Shown here: positions 18,487-27,200 of the stretch, in pieces
Layout of the letters: each line of letters opens with the position of its first letter
How positions within the stretch are numbered: position 1 is the stretch's first letter
NCBI GenBank assembly: GCA_016713005.1
Contig: JADJPY010000016.1
Location: 62,001 to 126,000, forward strand
Direction: 5' to 3'
Length of the DNA stretch: 64,000 bases
Source of the DNA: Ramlibacter sp.
GTDB taxonomy: Bacteria > Pseudomonadota > Gammaproteobacteria > Burkholderiales > Burkholderiaceae_C
Notes under the pieces: model-generated
Seen by the model: the letters and a program-made list of their open reading frames with translations, nothing else
Databases searched by the model: none
What the model was told of the DNA's origin: nothing
Program-made: the position numbers and the translations under genes

Positions 18487-19044
18487 GTGCCCTCCCCGGT
18501 TTCTCCGCCGGATGTGCGGCCGGATCCAATGCCGCCGGCCCATTCTCCTGATCCGCTCCAGGCACCGCCACTGATGCGCCGCATGGCCTGCTGGCTCTAC
18601 GAAGGCATGCTGCTGTTCGCCGTGGTCTTCATTGCGGGCTGGTTCTTCAGCACCATCGGGCAGATGCGCAATGCCATGGACGATCGCCGTCCGCTGTTGC
18701 AGGCGTTCCTGTTCGTGGTGTTCGGCATCTACTTCGGCTGGTTCTGGGCGCGCGGCCAGACCCTGGCCATGAAAACCTGGCGCATCCGCGTGGTGGACAT
18801 CCATGGCCGGGCACTTGGCCAGTGGCGCGCGCTGTGGCGCTACCTGCTGAGCTGGCTGTGGTTCCTGCCCCCGCTGGCGGTGCTGGCACCCCTGCACCTG
18901 CCCGGAGGCCAGATCGCCGTGCTGCTTGCCGGCTGGATCATCGTCTGGGCCCTGCTCTCGCGCTTTCATTCCCAGGGGCAGTTCCTGCACGACGCGCTGG
19001 CGGGAACAAGGCTGGTCACCGACCACGCGCACGGCGCCCGCTGA
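18487..19044 (+). CDS. RDD-family membrane protein
   Basis: 185 residues from a GTG 4 bases after the DUF3106 stop; ATG at 18529 is an alternative start. The N-terminus is Pro-rich. The RDD domain starts at RRMACWLYEGMLLFAVVF and has three to four membrane helices, with the conserved GQTLAMKTWRIRVVD loop and a C-terminal HDALAGTRLV. Inner-membrane protein, probably a transporter-like or accessory component. Fourth gene of the sigma-factor operon. Confidence 0.82.
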   Translation: MPSPVSPPDVRPDPMPPAHSPDPLQAPPLMRRMACWLYEGMLLFAVVFIAGWFFSTIGQMRNAMDDRRPLLQAFLFVVFGIYFGWFWARGQTLAMKTWRIRVVDIHGRALGQWRALWRYLLSWLWFLPPLAVLAPLHLPGGQIAVLLAGWIIVWALLSRFHSQGQFLHDALAGTRLVTDHAHGAR

Positions 19045-19084
19045 GCCGGACCGGCGCAGCGTCACGGTCGGCGACAATTCGCCC

Positions 19085-19486
19085 ATGCCCGACCCAGAAA
19101 TCGCCCTCCCCGCCAACCCCCAAAAAGCCCGCACCGGCTTGTCCCGCGTCTGGCACGCCGCCGGATATTCGCTGGCTGGCTTGAAGGCGGGCTGGCACGA
19201 GCCGGCATTCCGGCAGGAGGCGCTCGCTGCGCTGGTGCTGCTGCCCGGCGCGTTCTGGTTGGGTCGCAACTGGATCGAAATCGCCCTGCTGGCCGGCTCG
19301 GTGTTGCTGGTCATGATCGTGGAGTTGCTCAACACCGGCATCGAGGCGGCCATCGACCGCATCGGCCCCGAATGGCATGACCTTTCCAAGCGGGCCAAGG
19401 ACATGGGCAGTGCCGCCGTCCTGCTAAGCCTCCTGCTGTGCGCCGGCATCTGGCTGGCGGCGCTGGCGCAAAGGTTTTTGCCATGA
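19085..19486 (+). CDS. dgkA: Diacylglycerol kinase
   Basis: Small inner-membrane kinase that phosphorylates diacylglycerol and recycles lipid from membrane-derived glucan synthesis. 133 residues with three predicted helices and the DgkA signature: VELLNTGIEAAID followed by KRAKDMGSAAV. ATG at 19085. The stop overlaps the start of the next gene (ATGA). The N-terminal extension of about 20 residues is slightly longer than in E. coli. Confidence 0.93.
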   Translation: MPDPEIALPANPQKARTGLSRVWHAAGYSLAGLKAGWHEPAFRQEALAALVLLPGAFWLGRNWIEIALLAGSVLLVMIVELLNTGIEAAIDRIGPEWHDLSKRAKDMGSAAVLLSLLLCAGIWLAALAQRFLP

Positions 19487-20067
19487 GCCCGCCGTTTTCG
19501 GTCTGCGTGTACTGCGGCTCCCGGGAGGGCTCGGACAGTCGCTACGCCGAAGCCGCCGTCGCAACGGGGCAGTGGATAGGCTCCCGCGGCGGCCAGCTGG
19601 TCTACGGGGGTGGGCGCAACGGCCTGATGGGCATGGTGGCCAACGCCACCGTGGCCGCTGGCGGGCGCGTGGTGGGGATCATCCCGCGCGCTCTGGTGGA
19701 CCGCGAGATGGCCAACGAGGCCTGCACCGAACTGCTGGTGGTGGAGACCATGCACGAGCGCAAGCGCCTCATGGCCGAGCGCAGCGACGCCTTTCTGGCC
19801 ATGCCCGGGGGCATTGGCACGTTCGAGGAGCTGTTCGAGGTCTGGACCTGGCGCCAGCTGGGCTACCACGACAAGCCGATCGGCCTGCTCAACGTGGCGG
19901 GCTACTACGACCCGCTGCTGGCTTTCCTGCGCACGGGCGTGCAGGCGCAGTTCATGGGTGACTGGCTGATGGACCTGCTGTCAGTGGACAGCGAGCCCGC
20001 CCCCCTGCTTCGCACCCTGGTTGAATCGGCCGGCATGTCCGCCGCGCCACGGCTGGACGGCCTGTAG
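19483..20067 (+). CDS. LOG family protein (nucleoside-monophosphate phosphoribohydrolase)
   Basis: 194 residues of the Lonely-Guy family, which hydrolyses cytokinin riboside monophosphates or AMP-like nucleotides to base and ribose 5-phosphate. Nucleotide-binding motifs are YGGGRNGLMG (41-50) and PGGIGTFEE (108-116), plus the METMHERKR-type segment (HERKR, 91-95). Start overlaps the dgkA stop. Bacterial copies are often annotated TIGR00730; the physiological substrate here is unknown. Confidence 0.9.
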   Translation: MSPPFSVCVYCGSREGSDSRYAEAAVATGQWIGSRGGQLVYGGGRNGLMGMVANATVAAGGRVVGIIPRALVDREMANEACTELLVVETMHERKRLMAERSDAFLAMPGGIGTFEELFEVWTWRQLGYHDKPIGLLNVAGYYDPLLAFLRTGVQAQFMGDWLMDLLSVDSEPAPLLRTLVESAGMSAAPRLDGL

Positions 20068-20082
20068 CGCCTGCGGCGCTGC

Positions 20083-20421
20083 TCAGACCGCGGCTTCGTC
20101 CTGCTCGCCGGTGCGGATGCGCACCACCCGCTCCACGCTGGTTACAAAAATCTTTCCGTCGCCGATCTTGCCGGTGCGGGCGGCCTTGACGATGGCATCG
20201 ACGCAGCGGTCCACGTCGTCGGTCTTGACGACCACTTCAACCTTGACCTTGGGCAGGAAGTCCACCACGTATTCGGCGCCGCGGTAGAGCTCGGTGTGGC
20301 CCTTCTGGCGCCCGAAGCCCTTGACCTCGGTGACGGTCAGCCCGGTCACGCCACACTCGGCCAGCGCCTCGCGCACTTCCTCCAGCTTGAACGGTTTGAG
20401 GATGGCGGTGATCTGTTTCAT
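20083..20421 (-). CDS. glnB: Nitrogen regulatory protein P-II
   Basis: 112-residue trimeric signal protein that senses 2-oxoglutarate, ATP/ADP and glutamine status. The T-loop contains the uridylylation site Tyr51 in GHTELYRGAEY. The family C-terminal signature GKIGDGKIFV is present. It lies directly downstream of nadE on the same strand (18 bases), the arrangement known for GlnB-type proteins that act on NAD synthetase. No amtB is present, which argues for glnB rather than glnK. Confidence 0.93.
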   Translation of the reverse strand: MKQITAILKPFKLEEVREALAECGVTGLTVTEVKGFGRQKGHTELYRGAEYVVDFLPKVKVEVVVKTDDVDRCVDAIVKAARTGKIGDGKIFVTSVERVVRIRTGEQDEAAV

Positions 20422-20439
20422 GGGGGGTTGTCTCCAGTG

Positions 20440-22116
20440 TTATGCGCGGAACTTGCTGGTAATAGGATAACGCCAATCCTTGCCAAAGCTGCGGTGGCTG
20501 ACCCGGATGCCCACCGGGGACTGGCGCCTTTTGTACTCATTGATCTTGATAAGGCGGGTGACCCGCTCGACGTCCGCCGGCGCAAAGCCGGCCGCCTGGA
20601 TCTCGCTGATCGACTGGTCGTTTTCCATGTAGCGCTCCAGGATGCCGTCCAGCACCTCGTAGGGCGGCAGGCTGTCCTGGTCCTTCTGGTCGGCGCGCAG
20701 CTCCGCGCTGGGCGGACGGGTGATGATCCGCTCGGGAATCGGGTTGGCACCCGTGCCGTAGGGGTCGTGCGCGTTGCGCCAGCGCGCCAGCCGGAACACG
20801 GTGGTCTTGAGCACGTCCTTGATTACGGCAAATCCGCCGGCCATGTCGCCATACAGCGTGCAGTAGCCGGTGGCCATCTCGCTCTTGTTGCCGGTGGTCA
20901 GCACGATGGCGCCGAACTTGTTGGACAGCGCCATCAGCAGCGTGCCGCGGATCCGCGCCTGGATGTTTTCCTCGGTCGTGTCCTCGGGCAGGCCTTTGAA
21001 CTCACTGGCCAGCGACGCCTTGAAAGCCTCGAACTGGGGCACGATGGAGATCTCGTCGTAGCGCACGCCCAGGCGCTGGGCCATCTCGCGCGCATCAATC
21101 CAGGAGATGTCGGCCGTATAGGGCGAGGGCATCATCACCGTACGAACCTTGTCGCGGCCCAGCGCATCGACGGCGATCGCCAGAACCAGCGCCGAATCGA
21201 TGCCGCCCGACAGGCCCAGGATCGCGCCGGGAAAACCGTTCTTGCCGATGTAGTCGCGCACGCCCAGCACCAGCGCGTCCCAAAGGTCGGCGTCTGCGCT
21301 TCGCTCGGGCGCCACATCGGCGACGATGCTTGCTATGCTTTTTGTAGCGGACGATCCAATATCCACGAGGGCTGTGAACAAATTTTCCTCGAAACTCGGG
21401 GCGCGGCCGGCCAGTGCGCCGCTGGCCTCCAGTGCGAAGGAACGCCCCTCGAACACCACTTCGTCCTGCCCGCCCACCAGATGCGCGTACACCAGCGGCA
21501 GCCCGCAGGCGCGCACCCGCTCTCGCATGGTCTGCTCGCGCTCGTCTCCCTTGCCGATATGGAATGGCGACGCGTTGATCACCGCCAGCATCTGGGCGCC
21601 GGCGGCCTTGGCCTCGCGCGCAGGGGTCTCGAACCAGGCGTCCTCGCAGATCAGCAGGCCGATGCGCACGCCACCGGCCTCGAACACGCAGGGCTGGTCG
21701 CCGGGCACGAAGTAGCGCCGCTCGTCAAACACCTGGTAGTTGGGCAGCTCGCGCTTGGCATACGTGGCAATCACCTCGCCACCGCGCAACACGCTGGCCG
21801 CGTTGTGGCGCTGCTGCACGGCCACGCTGCGCGTGCGCTGGTCGCCACCCGATGGATGACCGACGACCACCGTCATGTCGCTTAACCCGGCGAGTTCACG
21901 GGCCACCGTTTTCACGGCATCATCACAGGCCGCCATGAACGCCGGGCGCAGGAACAGGTCCTCGCAGGCGTAGCCGCAGATGGAGAGTTCGGGCGTCAGC
22001 AGCAGCCGGGCACCATCGGCATGGGCCGCACGGGCCGCATCGATGATTTTCCTGGCGTTGCCCGGCAGGTCACCCACGACGAAATTGAGTTGGGCAACGC
22101 AGAGTTTGAGAGTCAT
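20440..22116 (-). CDS. nadE: Glutamine-dependent NAD+ synthetase
   Basis: Final step of NAD+ synthesis: amidation of deamido-NAD+ using glutamine-derived ammonia. 558 residues. The N-terminal nitrilase-type glutaminase (about 1-240) has the triad E43, K121 and C157 (LLICEDAWF). The C-terminal NAD synthase ATP pyrophosphatase domain starts about 275 with the P-loop LSGGIDS (302-308). The linker at about 244-262 is encoded by dispersed repeat D, in frame. Coupled with glnB. The start codon is 8 bases from the divergent GNAT gene. Confidence 0.96.
   Translation of the reverse strand: MTLKLCVAQLNFVVGDLPGNARKIIDAARAAHADGARLLLTPELSICGYACEDLFLRPAFMAACDDAVKTVARELAGLSDMTVVVGHPSGGDQRTRSVAVQQRHNAASVLRGGEVIATYAKRELPNYQVFDERRYFVPGDQPCVFEAGGVRIGLLICEDAWFETPAREAKAAGAQMLAVINASPFHIGKGDEREQTMRERVRACGLPLVYAHLVGGQDEVVFEGRSFALEASGALAGRAPSFEENLFTALVDIGSSATKSIASIVADVAPERSADADLWDALVLGVRDYIGKNGFPGAILGLSGGIDSALVLAIAVDALGRDKVRTVMMPSPYTADISWIDAREMAQRLGVRYDEISIVPQFEAFKASLASEFKGLPEDTTEENIQARIRGTLLMALSNKFGAIVLTTGNKSEMATGYCTLYGDMAGGFAVIKDVLKTTVFRLARWRNAHDPYGTGANPIPERIITRPPSAELRADQKDQDSLPPYEVLDGILERYMENDQSISEIQAAGFAPADVERVTRLIKINEYKRRQSPVGIRVSHRSFGKDWRYPITSKFRA
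21330..21385 (+). repeat. Dispersed repeat copy D (inside nadE)
   Basis: TTGCTATGCTTTTTGTAGCG, spacer, then GAGGGCTGTGAACAAATTT, a degenerate second half. It encodes the linker between the glutaminase and synthetase domains of NadE without breaking the frame. Confidence 0.7.
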
Positions 22117-22123
22117 ACCAGCT

Positions 22124-23347
22124 GTGGAAATCAGGTCGAACGATTATGTCATCCGGGTGCTGGACTCGCCCCTGCATGTGGATGCCCGCGACTGGAACGG
22201 GCTGCTTGCCGGGCAGGCCTGCCCCACCCCCTTCATGCGCCACGAGTACCTGGCCGCGCTGCACGAAAGCGGCAGCGCGACGCCGGACACCGGCTGGACG
22301 CCGTGCTTCGTCACGCTGTGGCGGGGCGGGCAACTGCACGCCGCATGCGCGCTTTACCTGAAAGACCACTCCTACGGCGAGTACGTGTTCGACTGGGCCT
22401 GGGCCAACGCCTACGAACAGCACAACCTGGCCTACTACCCCAAGGCCGTGGCGGCCGTGCCGTTCACGCCCGTGCCCGGCACGCGGCTGCTGGCGCGCGA
22501 CACCGAAGCACGCGTCGCACTGCTGAACGCCATGCTGGCGGCTTGTGATGAGCAGAAGCTGTCGTCGCTGCACCTGCTGTTTGCCTCCGGGGACGACATC
22601 GCGGCTTCGCAGCAGGCCGGCCTGATGCTGCGCCACACCGTGCAGTTCCATTGGACAAACCCATCCCCCCCTTACCCCGGCTTCGAGGCCTTCCTGGCCA
22701 GCCTGAGCCAGGACAAGCGCAAGAAGATCCGCCAGGAGCGGCGCAAGGTGGCCGACGCGGGCGTGCGCTTCCGCTGGGCACGCGGCCGCGACATCACGCC
22801 GGCAGACTGGGACGTGTTCTACCGGTGCTACGAACGCACCTACCTCGAGCACGGCAACCCGCCGTACCTGAGCCGCGACTTCTTTCGCCGCATGGCGCAG
22901 ACCATGCCCCAGGCCTGGCTGCTCTTTGTGGGCGAGCGCGGGGGGCGGCCGATTGCTACAAGTTTGATAGCACTCCAGGACCATCCGGCGGGGGCTGCAG
23001 GCCAATTTGACACCGAAAATCGGCCCTGGGTGGCGTACGGCCGCTACTGGGGCGCCCTGGAGCGCGTTGACTGCCTGCATTTCGAGGCCTGCTACTACCA
23101 GCCGCTGCAATGGTGCATGGAACACGGTGTCCAACGCTTCGAAGGCGGCGCGCAGGGCGAGCACAAGATGGCGCGGGCCCTGATGCCGGTGCGCGCCACC
23201 AGCGCCCACTGGCTGGCCCACCCTTCGTTTGCCGATGCCGTCCGCCGCTTTCTGGAACGCGAGGGCGATGGCGTCGACACCTATCTTGAGGACCTGGGTG
23301 GACGCACGCCGTTCAGGGAGCCTGCGCCCCGGCCGCCCCGGACCTGA
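22124..23347 (+). CDS. GNAT/FemAB-like N-acyltransferase (DUF482 type)
   Basis: 407 residues from GTG 22124, which lies 8 bases from the nadE start on the other strand; no in-frame ATG gives a full-length product. Recognisable family segments include FMRHEYLAALHESG, WANAYEQHNLAYYPK and SLSQDKRKKIRQERRKV, with C-terminal RFEGGAQGEHKMARAL. These belong to the peptidogalycan-like GNAT (DUF482) family; substrate unknown. Repeat E is read in frame at about residues 277-296. Cytosolic, no signal peptide. Confidence 0.85.
   Translation: MEIRSNDYVIRVLDSPLHVDARDWNGLLAGQACPTPFMRHEYLAALHESGSATPDTGWTPCFVTLWRGGQLHAACALYLKDHSYGEYVFDWAWANAYEQHNLAYYPKAVAAVPFTPVPGTRLLARDTEARVALLNAMLAACDEQKLSSLHLLFASGDDIAASQQAGLMLRHTVQFHWTNPSPPYPGFEAFLASLSQDKRKKIRQERRKVADAGVRFRWARGRDITPADWDVFYRCYERTYLEHGNPPYLSRDFFRRMAQTMPQAWLLFVGERGGRPIATSLIALQDHPAGAAGQFDTENRPWVAYGRYWGALERVDCLHFEACYYQPLQWCMEHGVQRFEGGAQGEHKMARALMPVRATSAHWLAHPSFADAVRRFLEREGDGVDTYLEDLGGRTPFREPAPRPPRT
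22952..23010 (+). repeat. Dispersed repeat copy E (inside the GNAT gene)
   Basis: ATTGCTACAAGTTTGATAGC, spacer, then GGCGGGGGCTGCAGGCCAAT. Read through in frame, encoding a loop around TSLIALQDHPAGAAGQF. Confidence 0.8.
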
Positions 23348-23498
23348 TGGCGCCCTCGGTACAAACCATTAAGCCCCGCGTCGCCCAGGCGACGAAAACA
23401 CCGGGACCGGTCTCTAAACGCGGGCCCACTGGCACGACCGGGGAGCAAAAGCCTGATACCGTCTGCCCGCAGAACCACCGCCCGAAAGAAGGCACCCC

Positions 23499-24320
23499 GT
23501 GCTTGACACGACCGAATTGATGGCCACACGAGACACCCCGGACAATCACGACCTTCCCCCTCCCAGTGCCTGGCTGCTGGCGATGGAGTTCCGCGCCCCC
23601 TGGGAGTTCGGCGCACTTCTGCCGGCCTGGCCGGCGCTGCAACGCGCCCCGGCCGGGGACGGCCATGCAGTCATCGTCTTCCCGGGCCTGTCCGCCAGCG
23701 ACGGCTCCACCGTGCCGCTGCGCCGCTACCTGGGCAGCCTGGGCTATGGCGTCACTGGCTGGAACCAGGGCTTCAATTTCGGGCCGCGCGCCGGCGTGCT
23801 GCAGGCCGCCAAACAGCAGGTGATGGATGCCGCCCAGGCCAGCGGCGGCAAGGTCAGCCTGATTGGCTGGAGCCTTGGCGGCGTGTATGCCCGCGAACTG
23901 GCCAAGGAGCTGCACGACCACGTGCGCTGCGTCATCACGCTGGGTACGCCGTTCTCGGGTTCGCCGCGCAGCACCAATGCCTGGCGCATCTATGAACTGA
24001 CCAGCGGGCGTGACGTGGGCCGCGAAAGCGAACACTACAACCTGCCCCACGCTCCCCCGGTGCCCACCACCAGCATTTTTTCGCGCACGGACGGCATCGT
24101 GGCCTGGCAGGCCAGCATCCAGCAACCTGCAGCGCACAACCCGCACACCGAAAACATCGAGGTCGTGGCCAGCCATATCGGCATCGGGCTCAACCCCAGC
24201 GCCTGGTGGGCTGTGGCAGACCGGCTGTCGCAACCGGTGGACGCCTGGCGGCCCTTTGCGCAGCGCGCCTCCAGGCGGCGGGGCCTGTCGGGCCTGTTGT
24301 ACCCGGACCCGCACCGCTGA
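23499..24320 (+). CDS. Alpha/beta hydrolase (lipase/PGAP1-like)
   Basis: 273 residues from GTG 23499, with AAGAAGG 8 bases upstream; ATG 23520 is an alternative. The alpha/beta fold has an oxyanion-type VFPGLSASD segment (60-68) and the nucleophile elbow GWSLG (123-127, S125). A likely catalytic His lies in VVASHIGIG near residue 227. No signal peptide. It resembles a triacylglycerol lipase/PGAP1-like protein; substrate not determined. The 151 bases upstream hold no gene. Confidence 0.8.
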   Translation: MLDTTELMATRDTPDNHDLPPPSAWLLAMEFRAPWEFGALLPAWPALQRAPAGDGHAVIVFPGLSASDGSTVPLRRYLGSLGYGVTGWNQGFNFGPRAGVLQAAKQQVMDAAQASGGKVSLIGWSLGGVYARELAKELHDHVRCVITLGTPFSGSPRSTNAWRIYELTSGRDVGRESEHYNLPHAPPVPTTSIFSRTDGIVAWQASIQQPAAHNPHTENIEVVASHIGIGLNPSAWWAVADRLSQPVDAWRPFAQRASRRRGLSGLLYPDPHR

Positions 24321-24350
24321 ACGGGACGGGACGGCCTGCGCGGCAACGCG

Positions 24351-24884
24351 TCAGGCTTCCCTGGCGTAGTTGGCCATGCCGGAGGCCACTTCGGCGCGAG
24401 CGGCCTCGGGGCCTTCCCAGCCAAGGATCTTGACCCACTTGCCGGGCTCCAGGTCCTTGTAGTGCTCAAAGAAGTGCGCAATCGTCTTCAGGCGCAGCGG
24501 GTTCAGGTCTTCCGGTTTTTGCCATTGGCTGTAGATCGACAGGATCTTGTCGATGGGCACCGCCAGCACCTTGCCGTCCTGGCCTGCCTCGTCTTCCATC
24601 TTGAGGATGCCGATGGGGCGGCACGTCACCACCACGCCCGGGATCAGCGGCACCGGGGTGATCACCAGCACATCCACGGGATCACCATCGCCGCTGATGG
24701 TCTTGGGCACATAGCCATAGTTGGTCGGGTAGTGCATCGAGGTGCTCATGAAACGGTCGACGAAGATCGCGCCGGTTTCCTTGTTGACTTCGTACTTCAC
24801 CGGGTCGGCATTCATCGGGATTTCGATGATCACGTTGAAGTTGTCGGGGGCGTTGTGGCCAGGGGTGACGTTGTCGAGGGACAT
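24351..24884 (-). CDS. ppa: Inorganic pyrophosphatase (family I, soluble)
   Basis: Cytoplasmic Mg2+-dependent hydrolysis of pyrophosphate. 177 residues, the normal bacterial length. Catalytic motif DGDPVDV (66-72) with the family-I HYPTNYGYVPKT segment (51-62). Divergent from the membrane pyrophosphatase hppA, 203 bases apart. Confidence 0.97.
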   Translation of the reverse strand: MSLDNVTPGHNAPDNFNVIIEIPMNADPVKYEVNKETGAIFVDRFMSTSMHYPTNYGYVPKTISGDGDPVDVLVITPVPLIPGVVVTCRPIGILKMEDEAGQDGKVLAVPIDKILSIYSQWQKPEDLNPLRLKTIAHFFEHYKDLEPGKWVKILGWEGPEAARAEVASGMANYAREA

Positions 24885-25087
24885 GGTTTTTCTCTGTGTT
24901 GAGCAGGATCAGTATTAACCCTGATTTTACTTTCACCCGCCTTGCGCGCCCCTGAGACGGCACTTTTTCACGGTACAGTCCGCGCGTTGGCCAATCGTCT
25001 CCAAGTTGGGAGCCCGAGGAAGCAACGCAGCGGGGGCGCCGTTTGCGTGCAGCCCGTTTCAAGCGAAACAACACAGGAGATTCAAAA

Positions 25088-27157
25088 ATGACAGGCAATG
25101 CAGCGCTGATTCTGGCGCTAGTGTGCGGGCTCGTGGCCGTGGTGTACGGCGTCTGGGCGCGCAGCTGGATCCTCTCGCAGGACGCCGGCAACGCCCGGAT
25201 GCAGGAAATCGCCGCGGCCATCCAGGCCGGCGCGGCCGCCTATCTGGCGCGCCAGTACAAGACCATCGCCGTTGTGGGCGTGGTGCTGGCCGTGCTGATC
25301 GGCGTATTCCTGGACGGGCAGACCGCCATCGGCTTCGTGATCGGTGCCGTGCTCTCGGGCGCGTGCGGCTTCATCGGCATGAACGTCTCGGTGCGCGCCA
25401 ACGTGCGCACCGCTCAGGCGGCCACCCGGGGCATCGGCCCGGCGCTGGACGTCGCCTTCCGCGGCGGCGCCATCACCGGCATGCTGGTGGTGGGCCTGGG
25501 CCTGCTGGGCGTGGCGGGCTTTTACTGGTTCCTGGTCGGCAATGGCAACCTGACCCCGGACAAGAACCTGGCCAAGCTGCTCAATCCGCTGATCGGGTTT
25601 GCCTTCGGCTCGTCGCTGATCTCCATCTTCGCCCGACTGGGCGGCGGCATCTTCACCAAGGGCGCTGACGTCGGCGCCGACCTGGTGGGCAAGGTCGAAG
25701 CCGGCATCCCCGAGGATGACCCGCGCAACCCGGCCGTGATCGCCGACAACGTGGGCGACAACGTGGGCGACTGCGCCGGCATGGCCGCCGACCTGTTCGA
25801 GACCTACGCCGTGACGCTGATTGCGACCATGGTGCTGGGTGCCCTGCTGGTGGCCGCGGCGCCGGTCAATGCGGTGCTGTACCCGCTGGCGCTGGGTGGC
25901 GTGTCCATCATCGCCTCCATCATCGGCTGCTTCTTCGTCAAGGCCTCGCCGGGCATGAAGAACGTGATGCCCGCCCTGTACAAGGGTCTGGCCGTGGCCG
26001 GCGTGCTGTCGCTGATCGCCTTCTACTTCGTCACCACCTGGCTGATCCCGGACAACGCCCTGGGCGGCACGGGCGCGCAGATGAAGCTGTTCGGCGCGTG
26101 CTTCGTGGGCCTGGTGCTGACCGCGGCCCTGGTCTGGATCACCGAGTTCTACACCGGCACGCAGTACTCGCCGGTGCGCCACATCGCGCAGGCCTCGACC
26201 ACCGGCCACGGCACCAACATCATCGCCGGCCTGGGCGTGTCGATGCGCTCCACCGCCTGGCCGGTGGTGTTTGTCTGCATCGCCATCCTGGCGGCCTACA
26301 AGCTGGCCGGCCTGTACGGCATCGCCATCGCTGCCACCTCCATGCTGAGCATGGCCGGCATCGTGGTGGCGCTGGACGCCTACGGCCCCATCACCGACAA
26401 CGCCGGCGGCATTGCCGAGATGTCGGACCTGCCCGCCAGCGTGCGTGACATCACCGACCCGCTGGACGCCGTGGGCAACACCACCAAGGCCGTGACCAAG
26501 GGCTACGCCATCGGCTCCGCCGGACTGGCCGCGCTGGTGCTGTTTGCCGACTACACCCACAAGCTCGAAAGCTATGGCAAGGCCATCAGCTTTGACTTGA
26601 GCGACCCGATGGTGATCGTGGGCCTGTTCATTGGCGGCCTGATCCCCTACCTGTTCGGCGCCATGGCCATGGAGGCCGTGGGCCGCGCAGCCGGCTCCGT
26701 GGTGGTCGAAGTGCGCCGCCAGTTCGCCGAGATCAAGGGCATCATGGAAGGCACGGCCAAGCCGGAATACGGCGTTGCCGTGGACATGCTGACCAAGGCG
26801 GCCATCAAGGAAATGATGATCCCCTCGCTGCTGCCCGTGGTGGTGCCGATCATCGTCGGCCTGGCGCTGGGTCCCAAGGCCCTGGGCGGCCTGCTGATGG
26901 GCACGATCGTGACGGGACTGTTCGTCGCGATCTCGATGTGCACCGGCGGCGGTGCCTGGGACAACGCCAAGAAGTACATCGAAGACGGCAACCATGGTGG
27001 CAAGGGCTCCGAGGCCCACAAGGCCGCCGTGACCGGCGACACCGTGGGCGACCCCTACAAGGACACCGCCGGCCCGGCCGTCAACCCGCTGATCAAGATC
27101 ATCAACATCGTGGCGCTGCTGATCGTGCCGCTGGTGGTGAAGTTCCACGGCGGCTGA
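25088..27157 (+). CDS. hppA: K+-independent H+-translocating membrane pyrophosphatase
   Basis: Integral membrane pump coupling pyrophosphate hydrolysis to proton export. 689 residues with about 16 hydrophobic helices. ATG at 25088 is preceded by ACAGGAGA. Catalytic motifs DDPRNPAVIADNVGDNVGD and GDTVGDPYKDTAGPAVNP are intact. The segment GNTTKAVTKGYAIGSA has Lys467 and Thr470, the pair known to mark K+-independent enzymes (K+-dependent ones have Ala and Gly). A terminator follows. Confidence 0.96.
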   Translation: MTGNAALILALVCGLVAVVYGVWARSWILSQDAGNARMQEIAAAIQAGAAAYLARQYKTIAVVGVVLAVLIGVFLDGQTAIGFVIGAVLSGACGFIGMNVSVRANVRTAQAATRGIGPALDVAFRGGAITGMLVVGLGLLGVAGFYWFLVGNGNLTPDKNLAKLLNPLIGFAFGSSLISIFARLGGGIFTKGADVGADLVGKVEAGIPEDDPRNPAVIADNVGDNVGDCAGMAADLFETYAVTLIATMVLGALLVAAAPVNAVLYPLALGGVSIIASIIGCFFVKASPGMKNVMPALYKGLAVAGVLSLIAFYFVTTWLIPDNALGGTGAQMKLFGACFVGLVLTAALVWITEFYTGTQYSPVRHIAQASTTGHGTNIIAGLGVSMRSTAWPVVFVCIAILAAYKLAGLYGIAIAATSMLSMAGIVVALDAYGPITDNAGGIAEMSDLPASVRDITDPLDAVGNTTKAVTKGYAIGSAGLAALVLFADYTHKLESYGKAISFDLSDPMVIVGLFIGGLIPYLFGAMAMEAVGRAAGSVVVEVRRQFAEIKGIMEGTAKPEYGVAVDMLTKAAIKEMMIPSLLPVVVPIIVGLALGPKALGGLLMGTIVTGLFVAISMCTGGGAWDNAKKYIEDGNHGGKGSEAHKAAVTGDTVGDPYKDTAGPAVNPLIKIINIVALLIVPLVVKFHGG

Positions 27158-27173
27158 ACCCGTTCTGCGCCAC

Positions 27174-27200
27174 AAAAAAGCCCGCTTCGGCGGGCTTTTT
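27174..27200. terminator. Bidirectional terminator between hppA and GntR
   Basis: A6 run, stem AAGCCCGC / GCGGGCTT with TTCG loop, then T-run; usable from both strands. The GntR stop codon starts at its right edge. Confidence 0.93.

Noticed and set aside
25118..27175. 685-codon minus-strand frame opposite hppA
   Set aside because: His/Gln-rich antisense of a well-supported pyrophosphatase.
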